Positions 50,929 through 62,671 of a stretch of 64,000 bases of DNA are shown piece after piece. Every line of letters starts with the position of its first letter. The first letter of the stretch is position 1. The DNA is from Paratinospora sagittata (lineage: Eukaryota; Streptophyta; Magnoliopsida; Ranunculales; Menispermaceae). Where the stretch lies: NCBI GenBank assembly GCA_035771175.1, contig CM069594.1, positions 45,621,534 to 45,685,533 on the forward strand. Direction: 5' to 3'. The translations under genes and the position numbers were made by a program. Under the pieces are notes generated by a model. It saw only the letters and a list, made by a program, of their open reading frames with translations, had not been told where the DNA came from and ran no database searches.

Positions 50929-52106
50929 ACATACTTACAGTTTAAAACAATAGAAAGCCTCTGGAAATCTCAGCACAACAGGGATAAAATAAACCGAAAT
51001 AATGAGGTTATCTTCAAGACAGTTTGCAATTTTGATTCAGTTCGAAGTTTGTTTGGACAAATGCAAGAATAACGACTTTCTTCGATTAAAACACTCTTTG
51101 GAAAGGTCAGTCTAACTTGCATAAATCATGCGTGTTCACTCTTTGAAAATTAGAGAATGAGGGTTTTATAAAATTAGCAGTTGTTGGTTAAAAGAGGAAG
51201 AGAGTACAAAATGATTTGAATTCAAAACGTTGTTTAATCTAAAGTTGTTTTGGGCGTGCGAGACAATGAGAATCATCAAGGTGTTAATAGAGAATATTTC
51301 AATTAATACAACCAGGCATAAGTGTGTAAGGTATAGAAAAGTCGAGCAGGCTGAAGTGGCCACATTTTTCTCGTTTGAAATATCTGATTTTTGTCTCAAA
51401 CGTGGATAGCGTGGTATTGTTGGGTTGTGTATCATGTTCTCTATTGAAAGATAGCAGGTCGATATACACAAACCCGAGAGCTCGAGTTTTTCAGACATTC
51501 CGATAGCGAGTTATCAAGGCCTATAGGGCGCTATTGCCCACTTTACTAAAAATGGAAAGATCACGGCAACATCTTTATAGCGAGTTATCAAAGGGGATAG
51601 CGCCTTATAGACAATTTTCAAGAAAAACAAATGTTTTATTATACAACCCTATCAGCGGGCTATCAAAACTGATAGGGCGCTAGTGCAAACTGGAAAATTT
51701 TTGCAAATTGCTAAATAGCCTTATTTTTCTAAAATTAATATTTTGACACTCAAGAACCATTCCATTCACTCAAAACATATTGATATAAGATTAAAAACTA
51801 TTAAATAATTCAAAACTCATGAAAATTATGATTAAAACCTTTCGGAAATTTTTCAAAATGGAATAATACTATATCGAAGTGATTTTGAAGACTTTTCAAT
51901 TTTCAGAGTTTTAGTGCTGAGCTTGATCGAGAAGTTACCCTACACACCAAAGATAAAACTAATGCATTTGACATGAGATATGACTTCGTTTTTCGAGCTT
52001 GATATTTGTAGAGTTCGATAGCTATTGTTTGATGTGTTGTTCATGATTAGTTCAAGCTCTTAGAAAAAAAAAAACAGATGATGTTTTCTCTTACCGAGAA
52101 CACTTC
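50929..52106. repeat. Monomer 44 (class T2, trimer 3; altered tail)
   Basis: 1178 bp. The left part copies 41 except GTGTTAATAGAG. The tail has a 3-bp insertion giving GGAATAATACTATATCG, then GAGCTTGATCG, GTAGAGTTCG and a long A-run followed by CAGATGATG. This tail recurs in 49. Confidence 0.95.
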
Positions 52107-53279
52107 ACAAACTTACAGTTTAAAACAGTAGATAGCCTCTAGAAATCTCAGCACAAAAGGGTTAAAATGAAGCGAAATAAGGAGGTTATCTTCAAGACAG
52201 TTTGCAATTTTGATTCAGTTCGAAGGTTGTTTGGACAAATGCAAGAATAACGACTTTCTTCGATTTAAACACTCTTTGGAAAGCTCAGCCTAACTTGCAA
52301 AAATCGTGCGTCTTCTATATTTGAAAATCAGAGAATGAGGGTTTTATAAAGTAGCAGTTGCAGGTTAAAGAGGAAGAGAGTACAAAATGATTTGAATTTA
52401 AAACGTTGTTTAATGTAAAGTTGTTTTGGGCGTGCGAGACAATGTGAATCATCAAGGTGTTAGTAGAGAATATTTCAATTAATATAACCAGGCATAACTG
52501 TGTAAGGTATAGAAAAGTTGAGCAAGCTGAAGTGGCCACATTTTTCTCGTTAGAAATATCTGATTTTTGTCTCAAACGTGGATAGCGTGGTATTGTTGGT
52601 TGTGTATCATGTTCTCTATTGAAAGATAGCAGGTCGATATACACACACCCGAGAGCTCAAGTTTTTCAGACATTCCGATAGCGAGTTATCAAGGCCTATA
52701 GGGCGCTATTGCCCACTTTACTAAAAATGGAAAGATCACGGCAACATCTTTATAGCGAGTTATCAAAGGGGATAGCGCGTTATAGACATTTTTCAAGAAA
52801 AACAAATGTTTTATTATACAACCCTATCAGCGGGCTGTCAACACTGACAGGGCGCTAGTGCCAACCGGAAAATTTTTGCAAATTGCTAAATAGCCTTATT
52901 TTTGTAAAATTATTATTTTGACACTCAAGAACCATTCCTTTCACTCAAAACATATTGATATAAGATTAAAAACTATTAAATAATTCAAAACTCATGAAAA
53001 TTATGATTAAAACCTTTTAAAATTTTTTTCAAAATGAAATACTATATCGAAGTGATTTCGAAGACTTTTCAATTTTCAGAGTTTTAGTGTTGAGATTGAT
53101 TGAGAAGTTACCCTACACACCAAAGATAAAACTAATGCAATTGACATGAGATATGACTTCGTTCTTCGAGCTTGATCTTTGTAGACTTCGATAGCTATTG
53201 TTTGATGTGTTGTTCATGATTAGTTCAAGCTCTTAGAAAAAAAAATACAGGTGATGTTTTCTCTTACCGAGAACACTTC
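52107..53279. repeat. Monomer 45 (class Y, third slot of trimer 3)
   Basis: 1173 bp. AAATAAGGAGG, CAGCCTAAC, CTTCTATATTTG, TACACACACCCGAG, CTCAAGTTTTT, GACATTTTTC, CTGTCAACACTGACAG, GATTTCGAAG and GCAATTGAC are marks. It is near-identical to 50. The core hairpin has a paired substitution. Confidence 0.95.
52835..52850. repeat. Inner hairpin with paired substitution (monomer 45)
   Basis: CTGTCA (52835-52840) and TGACAG (52845-52850) still pair perfectly around ACAC, although each arm differs by one base from the usual CTATCA and TGATAG. The outer arm pairing is lost. The same form is at 58710-58725 and 59883-59898. Monomer 13 (14825-14840) has only the first change. Confidence 0.8.
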
Positions 53280-54454
53280 ACATACTTACAGTTTAAAATA
53301 GTAGATAGCCTTTGGAAATCTCAGCACAAAAGGGATAAAATGAAGCGAAATAATGAGGTTATCTTCAAGACAGTTTGCAATTTTGATTCAGTTCGAAGTT
53401 TGTTTGGACAAATGCAAGAATAACGACTTTCTTCGATTAAAACACTCTTTGGAAAGCTCAGTCTAACTTGCAAAAATCGTGCGTGTTCACTCTTTGAAAA
53501 TTAGAAAATGAGGGTTTTATAAAATTAGCAGTTGTTGGTTAAAAGAGGAAGAGAGTACAAAATGATTTGAATTCAAAACGTTGTTTAATCTAAAGTTGTT
53601 TTGGGCGTGCGAGACAATGAGAATCATCAAGGTGTTAGTAGAGAATATTTCAATTAATACAACCAGGCATAAGTGTGTAAGGTATAGAAAAGTCGAGCAG
53701 GCTGAAGTGGCCACATTTTTCTCGTTTGAAATATCTGATTTTTGTCTCAAACGTGGATAGCGTGGTATTGTTGGGTTGTGTATCATGTTCTCTATTGAAA
53801 GATAGCAGGTCGATATACACAAACCCGAGAGCTCGAGTTTTTCAGACATTCCGATAGCGAGTTATCAAGGCCTATAGGGCGCTATTGCCCACTTTACTAA
53901 AAATGGAAAGATCACGGCAACATCTTTATAGCGAGTTATCAAAGGGGATAGCGCCTTATAGACAATTTTCAAGAAAAACAAATGTTTTATTATACAACCC
54001 TATCAGCGGGCTATCAAAACTGATAGGGCGCTAGTGCAAACTGGAAAATTTTTGCAAATTGCTAAATAGCCTTATTTTTCTAAAATTAATATTTTGACAC
54101 TCAAGAACCATTCCATTCACTCAAAACATATTGATATAAGATTAAAAACTATTAAATAATTCAAAACTCATGAAAATTATGATTAAAACCTTTCGGAAAT
54201 TTTTCAAAATGGAATACTATATCGAAGTGATTTTGAAGACTGTTCAATTTTCAGAGTTTTAGTGTTGAGATTGATCGAGAAGTTACCCTACACACCAAAG
54301 TTAAAACTAATGCATTTGACATGAGATATGACTTCGTTCTTCGAGCTTGATCTTTGTACACTTCGATTGCTATTTTTTGATGTGTTGTTGATGATTAGTT
54401 CAAGCTCTTAGAAAAAAAAATACAGGTGATGTTTTCTCTTACCGAGAACACTTC
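53280..54454. repeat. Monomer 46 (start as 51, then class T2)
   Basis: 1175 bp. AAAATAGTAGATAG and GCCTTTGG at the start match 51. From GTTCGAAGTTTG (about 53395) it is T2, with ATTAGAAAATG private. Confidence 0.95.
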
Positions 54455-55628
54455 AAATACTTACAGTTTAAAACAGTAGATAGCCTCTAGAAATCTCAGC
54501 ACAAAAGGGAAAAAATGAAGCGAAATATTGAGGTTATCTTCAAGACAGTTTGCAATTTTGATTCAGTTCGAAGGTTGTTTGGACAAATGCAAGAATAACG
54601 ACTTTCTTCGATTTAAACACTCTTTGGAAAGCTCAGTCTAACTTGCAAAAATCGTGCGTGTTCACTCTTTGAAAATCAGAGAATGATGGTTTTATAAAAT
54701 TAGCAGTTGGAGGTTAAAAGAGGAAGAGAGTACAAAATGATTTGGATTCAAAACGTTGTTTAATCTAAAGTTGTTTTGAGCGTGCGAGACAATGGGAATC
54801 ATCAAGGTGTTAGTAGAGAATATTTCAATTAATATAACCAGGCATAACTGTGTAAGGTATAGAAAAGTCGAGCAAGCTGAAGTGGCCACATTTTTCTCGT
54901 TAAAAATATCTGATTTTTGTCTGAAACGTGGATAGCGTGGTATTATTGGGTTGTGTATCATGTTCTCTATTGAAAGATAGCAGGTCGATATACACAAACC
55001 CGAGAGCTCGAGTTTTTCAGACTTTTCGATAGCGAGTTATCAAGGCCTATAGGGCGCTATTGCCCACTTTACTAAAAATGGAATGATCACGGCAACATCT
55101 TTATACGAGTTATCAAAGGGGATAGCGCCTTATAGACAATTTTCAAGAAAAACAAATGTTTTATTATACAACCCTATCAGCGGGCTATCAACACTAATAT
55201 GGCGCTAGTGCCTACTGGAAAATTTTTGCAAATTGCTAAATAGCCTTATTTTTGGAAAATTAATATTTTGACACTCAAGAACCATTCCATTCACTCAAAA
55301 CATATTGATATAAGATTAAAAACTATTAAATAATTCAAAACTCATGAAAATTATGATTAAAACCTTTCGGAAATTTTTCAAAATGGAATACTATATCGAA
55401 GTGATTTTGAAGACTTTTCAATTTTCAGAGTTTTAGTGTTGAGATTGATCGAGAAGTTACCCTAGACACCAAAGATAAAACTAATGCATTTGACATGAGA
55501 TATGACTTCGTTTTTCGAGCTTGATCTTTGTAGACTTCGATAGCTATTGTTTGATGTGTTGTTGATGATTAGTTCAAGCTCTTAGAAAAAAAAATACAGG
55601 TGATTTTTTCTCTTACCGAGAACACTTC
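54455..55628. repeat. Monomer 47 (class P)
   Basis: 1174 bp. It is the P subtype with GGGAAAAAATG and TTTATACGAG. It lacks the GAGGGTATC and GAGAGTGCG changes of 40 and 43. CTTCAAATAC is private. Confidence 0.95.
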
Positions 55629-56803
55629 ACATACTTACAGTTTAAAACAATAGAAAGCCTCTGGAAATCTCAGCACAACAGGGATAAAATAAACCGAAAT
55701 AATGAGGTTATCTTCAAGACAGTTTGCAATTTTGATTCAGTTCGAAGTTTGTTTGGACAAATGCAAGAATAACGACTTTCTTCGATTAAAACACTCTTTG
55801 GAAAGCTCAGTCTAACTTGCAAAAATCGTGCGTGTTCACTCTTTGAAAATTAGAGAATGAGGGTTTTATAAAATTAGCAGTTGTTGGTTAAAAGAGGAAG
55901 AGAGTACAAAATGATTTGAATTCAAAACGTTGTTTAATCTAAAGTTGTTTTGGGCGTGCGAGACAATGAGAATCATCAAGGTGTTAGTAGAGAATATTTC
56001 AATTAATACAACCAGGCATAAGTGTGTAAGGTATAGAAAAGTCGAGCAGGCTAAAGTGGCCACATTTTTCTCGTTTGAAATATCTGATTTTTGTCTCAAA
56101 CGTGGATAGCGTGGTATTGTTGGGTTGTGTATCATGTTCTCTATTGAAAGATAGCAGGTCGATATACACAAACCCGAGAGCTCGAGTTTTTCAGACATTC
56201 CGATAGCGAGTTATCAAGGCCTATAGGGCGCTATTGCCCACTTTACTAAAAATGGAAAGATCACGGCAACATCTTTATAGCGAGTTATCAAAGGGGATAG
56301 CGCCTTATAGACAATTTTCAAGAAAAACAAATGTTTTATTATACAACCCTATCAGCGGGCTATCAAAACTGATAGGGCGCTAGTGCAAACTGGAAAATTT
56401 TTGCAAATTGCTAAATAGCCTTATTTTTCTAAAATTAATATTTTGACACTCAAGAACCATTCCATTCACTCAAAACATATTGATATAAGATTAAAAACTA
56501 TTAAATAATTCAAAACTCATGAAAATTATGATTAAAACCTTTCGGAAATTTTTCAAAATGGAATACTATATCGAAGTGATTTTGAAGACTGTTCAATTTT
56601 CAGAGTTTTAGTGTTGAGATTGATCGAGAAGTTACCCTACACACCAAAGTTAAAACTAATGCATTTGACATGAGATATGACTTCGTTCTTCGAGCTTGAT
56701 CTTTGTACACTTCGATTGCTATTTTTTGATGTGTTGTTGATGATTAGTTCAAGCTCTTAGAAAAAAAAATACAGGTGATGTTTTCTCTTACCGAGAACAC
56801 TTC
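55629..56803. repeat. Monomer 48 (class T2)
   Basis: 1175 bp. It is ordinary T2 with GACTGTTCAATT in the tail. GGCTAAAGTGG is private and changes one codon of the antisense frame. Confidence 0.95.
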
Positions 56804-57981
56804 ACATACTTACAGTTTAAAACAGTAGATAGCCTCTAGAAATCTCAGCACAAAAGGGAAAAAATGAAGCGAAATATTGAGGTTATCTTCAAGACAGTTT
56901 GCAATTTTGATTCAGTTCGAAAGTTGTTTGGACAAATGCAAGAATAACGACTTTCTTCGATTTAAACACTCTTTGGAAAGCTCAGTCTAACTTGCAAAAA
57001 TCGTGCGTGTTCACTCTTTGAAAATCAGAGAATGATGGTTTCATAAAATTAGCAGTTGGAGGTTAAAAGAGGAAGAGAGTACAAAATGATTTGGATTCAA
57101 AACGTTGTTTAATCTAAAGTTGTTTTGGGCGTGTGAGACAATGAGAATCATCAAGGTGTTAGTAGAGAATATTTCAATTAATACAACCAGGCATAAGTGT
57201 GTAAGGTATAGAAAAGTCGAGCAGGCTGAAGTGGCCACATTTTTCTCGTTTGAAATATCTGATTTTTGTCTCAAACGTGGATAGCGTGGTATTGTTGGGT
57301 TGTGTATCATGTTCTCTATTGAAAGATAGCAGGTCGATATACACAAACCCGAGAGCTCAAGTTTTTCAGACATTCCGATAGCGAGTTGTCAAGGCCTATA
57401 GGGCGCTATTGCCCACTTTACTAAAAATGGAAAGATCACGGCAACATCTTTATAGCGAGTTATCAAAGGGGATAGCGCCTTATAGACAATTTTCAAGAAA
57501 AACAAATGTTTTATTATACAACCCTATCAGCGGGCTATCAAAACTGATAGGGCGCTAGTGCAAACTGGAAAATTTTTGCAAATTGCTAAATAGCCTTATT
57601 TTTCTAAAATTAATATTTTGACACTCAAGAACCATTCCTTTCACTCAAAACATATTGATATAAGATTAAAAACTATTAAATAATTCAAAACTCATGAAAA
57701 TTATGATTAAAACCTTTCGGAAATTTTTCAAAATGGAATAATACTATATCGAAGTGATTTTGAAGACTTTTCAATTTTCAGAGTTTTAGTGTTGAGCTTG
57801 ATCGAGAAGTTACCCTACACACCAAAGATAAAACTAATGCATTTCACATGAGATATGACTTCGTTTTTCGAGCTTGATCTTTGTAGAGTTCGATAGCTAT
57901 TGTTTGATGTGTTGTTCATGATTAGTTCAAGCTCTTAGAAAAAAAAAAACAGATGATGTTTTCTCTTACCGAGAACACTTC
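56804..57981. repeat. Monomer 49 (mosaic of P and T2)
   Basis: 1178 bp. The leader and first part of the middle are class P (GCCTCTAGAAATC, AAATATTGAGG, GTTGGAGG, GATTTGGATTC). From TTTTGGGCGTGTGAG (about 57122) it is T2. The tail is that of 44, with the 3-bp insertion. Confidence 0.94.
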
Positions 57982-59154
57982 ACATACTTACAGTTTAAAA
58001 CAGTAGATAGCCTCTAGAAATCTCAGCACAAAAGGGTTAAAATGAAGCGAAATAAGGAGGTTATCTTCAAGACAGTTTGCAATTTTGATTCAGTTCGAAG
58101 GTTGTTTGGACAAATGCAAGAATAACGACTTTCTTCGATTTAAACACTCTTTGGAAAGCTCAGCCTAACTTGCAAAAATCGTGCGTCTTCTATATTTGAA
58201 AATCAGAGAATGAGGGTTTTATAAAGTAGCAGTTGCAGGTTAAAGAGGAAGAGAGTACAAAATGATTTGAATTTAAAACGTTGTTTAATCTAAAGTTGTT
58301 TTGGGCGTGCGAGACAATGTGAATCATCAAGGTGTTAGTAGAGAATATTTCAATTAATATAACCAGGCATAACTGTGTAAGGTATAGAAAAGTTGAGCAA
58401 GCTGAAGTGGCCACATTTTTCTCGTTAGAAATATCTGATTTTTGTCTCAAACGTGGATAGCGTGGTATTGTTGGTTGTGTATCATGTTCTCTATTGAAAG
58501 ATAGCAGGTCGATATACACACACCCGAGAGCTCAAGTTTTTCAGACATTCCGATAGCGAGTTATCAAGGCCTATAGGGCGCTATTGCCCACTTTACTAAA
58601 AATGGAAAGATCACGGCAACATCTTTATAGCGAGTTATCAAAGGGGATAGCGCGTTATAGACATTTTTCAAGAAAAACAAATGTTTTATTATACAACCCT
58701 ATCAGCGGGCTGTCAACACTGACAGGGCGCTAGTGCCAACCGGAAAATTTTTGCAAATTGCTAAATAGCCTTATTTTTGTAAAATTATTATTTTGACACT
58801 CAAGAACCATTCCTTTCACTCAAAACATATTGATATAAGATTAAAAACTATTAAATAATTCAAAACTCATGAAAATTATGATTAAAACCTTTTAAAATTT
58901 TTTTCAAAATGAAATACTATATCGAAGTGATTTCGAAGACTTTTCAATTTTCAGAGTTTTAGTGTTGAGATTGATTGAGAAGTTACCCTACACACCAAAG
59001 ATAAAACTAATGCAATTGACATGAGATATGACTTCGTTCTTCGAGCTTGATCTTTGTAGACTTCGATAGCTATTGTTTGATGTGTTGTTCATGATTAGTT
59101 CAAGCTCTTAGAAAAAAAAATACAGGTGATGTTTTCTCTTACCGAGAACACTTC
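57982..59154. repeat. Monomer 50 (class Y, twin of 45)
   Basis: 1173 bp. It shares all Y marks and the same length with 45, five units (5875 bp) upstream. Differences seen are ACATACTTAC versus ACAAACTTAC at the start and AATCTAAAG versus AATGTAAAG. Confidence 0.95.
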
Positions 59155-60326
59155 ACATACTTACAGTTTAAAATAGTAGATAGCCTTTGGAAATCTCAGC
59201 ACAAAAGGGATAAAATGAAGCGAAATAATGAGGTTATCTTCAAGACAGTTTGCAATTTTGATTCAGTTCGAAGGTTGTTTGGACAAATGCAAGAATAACG
59301 ACTTTCTTCGATTTAAACACTCTTTGGAAAGCTCAGTCTAACTCGCAAAAATCGAGCGTGTTCACTCTTTGAAAATCAGAGAATGAGGGTTTTATAAAAT
59401 TAGCAGTTGTTGGTTAAAAGAGGAAGAGAGTACAAAATAATTTGGATTCAAAACGTTGTTTAATCTAAAGTTGTTTTGAGCGTGCGAGATAATGGGATCA
59501 TCAAGGTGTTAGTAGAGAATATTTCAATTAATATAACCAGCATAACTGTGTAAGGTATAGAAAAGTCGAGCAAGCTGAAGTGGCAACATTTTTCTCGTTA
59601 AAAATATCTGATTTTGTCTGAAACGTGGATAGCGTGGTATTATTGGGTTGTGTATCATGTTCTCTATTGAAAGATAGCAGGTCGATATACACACACCCGA
59701 GAGCTCAAGTTTTTCAGACATTCCGATAGCGAGTTATCAAGGCCTATAGGGCGCTATTGCCCACTTTACTAAAAATGGAAAGATCACGGCAACATCTTTA
59801 TAGCGAGTTATCAAAGGGGATAGCGCGTTATAGACATTTTTCAAGAAAAACAAATGTTTTATTATACAACCCTATCAGCGGGCTGTCAACACTGACAGGG
59901 CGCTAGTGCCAACCGGAAAATTTTTGCAAATTGCTAAATAGCCTTATTTTTGTAAAATTATTATTTTGACACTCAAGAACCATTCCTTTCACTCAAAACA
60001 TATTGATATAAGATTAAAAACTATTAAATAATTCAAAACTCATGAAAATTATGATTAAAACCTTTCGAAAATTTTTCAAAATGAAATACTATATCGAAGT
60101 GATTTCGAAGACTTTTCAATTTTCAGAGTTTTAGTGTTGAGATTGATCGAGAAGTTACCCTACACACCAAAGATAAAACTAATGCAATTGACATGAGATA
60201 TGACTTCGTTCTTCGAGCTTGATCTTTGTAGACTTCGATAGCTATTGTTTGATGTGTTGTTCATGATTAGTTCAAGCTCTTAGAAAAAAAAATACAGGTG
60301 ATGTTTTCTCTTACCGAGAACACTTC
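59155..60326. repeat. Monomer 51 (three single-base deletions)
   Basis: 1172 bp. Three 1-bp losses give AATGGGATCATC, ACCAGCATAAC and GATTTTGTCTG, and break the antisense frame. ACTCGCAAAAATCGAGCG is shared with 52. The right half repeats that of 50 (CACACACCCGAG, CTGTCA/TGACAG). Confidence 0.95.
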
Positions 60327-61498
60327 ACATACTTACAGTTTAAAATAGTAGATAGCCTTTGGAAATCTCAGCACAAAAGGGATAAAATGAAGCGAAATAA
60401 TGAGGTTATCTTCAAGACAGTTTGCAATTTTGATTCAGTTCGAAGGTTGTTTGGACAAATGCAAGAATAACGACTTTCTTCGATTTAAACACTCTTTGGA
60501 AAGCTCAGTCTAACTCGCAAAAATCGAGCGTGTTCACTCTTTGAAAATCAGAGAATGAGGGTTTTATAAAATTAGCAGTTGTTGGTTAAAAGAGGAAGAG
60601 AGTACAAAATAATTTGGATTCAAAACGTTGTTTAATCTAAAGTTGTTTTGAGCGTGCGAGATAATGGGATCATCAAGGTGTTAGTAGAGAATATTTCAAT
60701 TAATATAACCAGCATAACTGTGTAAGGTATAGAAAAGTCGAGCAAGCTGAAGTGGCAACATTTTTCTCGTTAAAAATATCTGATTTTGTCTGAAACGTGG
60801 ATAGCGTGGTATTATTGGGTTGTGTATCATGTTCTCTATTGAAAGATAGCAGGTCGATATACACAAACCCGAGAGCTCGAGTTTTTCAGACTTTCCGATA
60901 GCGAGTTATCAAGGCCTATAGGGCGCTATTGCCCACTTTACTAAAAATGGAAAGATCACGGCAACATCTTTATAGTGAGTTATCAAAGGGGATAGCGCGT
61001 TATAGACAATTTTCAAGAAAAACAAATGTTTTATTATACAACCCTATCAGCGGGCTATCAACACAGATAGGGCGCTAGTGCCAACTGGGAAATTTTTGAA
61101 AATTACTAAATAGCCTAATTTTTGTAAAATTAATATTTTGACACTCAAGAACCATTCCATTCACTCAAAACATATTGATATAAGATTAAAGACTATTAAA
61201 TAATTCAAAACTCATGGAAATTATGATTAAAACCTTTCGGAAATTTTTCAAAATGGAATACTATATCGAAGTGATTTTGAAGACTTTTCAATTTTCAGAG
61301 TTTTAATGTTGAGATTGATCGAGAATTTACCCTACACACCAAAGATAAAACTAAGGCATTTGACATGAGATATGACTTCGTTCTTCGAGCTTGATCTTTG
61401 TACACTTCGATAGCTATTGTTTGATGTGTTGTTGATGATTAGTTCAAGCACTTAGAAAAAAAAATACAGGTGATTTTTTCTCTTACCGAGAACACTTC
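60327..61498. repeat. Monomer 52 (left half copy of 51)
   Basis: 1172 bp. It is the same as 51 through about 60862, including the three 1-bp losses. It then changes to ACACAAACCCGAG and CAGACTTTCCG, with TATAGTGAG, ACACAGATAGG, GCCTAATTTTTG, GTTTTAATG and CTAAGGCATTTG. Confidence 0.95.
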
Positions 61499-62671
61499 AC
61501 ATACTTACAGTTTAAAACGGTAGATAGCCTCTGGAAATCTCAGCACAAAAGGGATAAAATGAAGCGAAATAATGAGGTTATCTTCAAGACAGTTTGCAAT
61601 TTTGATTCAGTTCGAAGGTTGTTTGGACAAATGGAAGAATAACTACTTTGTTTGATTTAAACACTCTTTGGAAAGCTCAGCCTAACTTGCAAAAATCGTG
61701 CGTCTTCTATATTTGAAAATCAGAGAATGAGGGTTTTATAAAATTAGCAGTTGCAGGTTAAAGACGAAGAGAGTACAAAATGATTTGAATTTAAAATGTT
61801 GTTTAATCTAAAGTTGTTTTGGGCGTGCGAGACAATGTGAATCATCAAGGTGTTAGTAGAGAATATTTCAATTAATATAACCAGGCATAACTGTGTAAGG
61901 TATAGAAAAGTCGAGCAAGCTGAAGTGGCCACATTTTTCTCGTTAGAAATATCTGATTTTTGTCTCAAACGTGGATAGCGTGGTATTGTTAGGTTGTGTA
62001 TCATGTTCTCTATTGAAAGATAGCAGGTCGATATACACAAACCCGAGAGCTCGAGTTTTTCAGACATTCCGGTAGCGAGTTATCAAGGCCTATAGGGCGC
62101 TATTGCCCACTTTACTAAAAATGGAAAGATCACGGCAACATCTTTATAGCGAGTTATCAAAGGGGATAGCGCGTTATAGACAATTTTCAAGAAAAACAAA
62201 TGTTTTATTATACAACCCTATCAGCGGGCTATCAACACAGATAGGGCGCTAGTGCCAACTGAGAAATTTTTGCAAATTACTAAATAGCCTAATTTTTGTA
62301 AAATTAATATTTTGACACTCAAGAACCATTCCATTCACTCAAAACATATTAATATAAGATTAAAAACTATTAAATAATTCAAAACTCATGGAAATTATGA
62401 TTAAAACCTTTTGCAAATTTTTCAAAATGGAATACTATATCGAAGTGATTTTGAAGACTTTTCAATTTTCAGAGTTTTAGTGTTGAGATTGATCGAGAAG
62501 TTACCCTACACACCAAAGATAAAACTAACGCATTTGACATGAGATATGACTTCGTTATTCGAGCTTGATCTTTGTACACTTCGATAGCTATTGTTTGATG
62601 TGTTGTTCATGATTAGTTCAAGCTCTTAGAAAAAAAATACAGGTGATGTTTTCTCTTACCGAGAACACTTT
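61499..62671. repeat. Monomer 53 (class Y-like)
   Basis: 1173 bp. CTTCTATATTTG, CAGCCTAAC and CAATGTGAATC link it to 45 and 50. ACGGTAGATAG, AACTACTTTGTTTG, AAAGACGAAGAG, GTTAGGTTG and CCTTTTGCAAATT are private. Confidence 0.95.

Larger units (their letters stand above)
49755..53279. repeat. Higher-order trimer 3 (P-T2-Y)
   Basis: Units 43, 44 and 45 total 3525 bp. The first two slots copy 40 and 41. Within unit 44 (about 51860) the sequence changes to the tail and following Y unit that recur at 49-50, so the third slot has been replaced. Confidence 0.85.
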
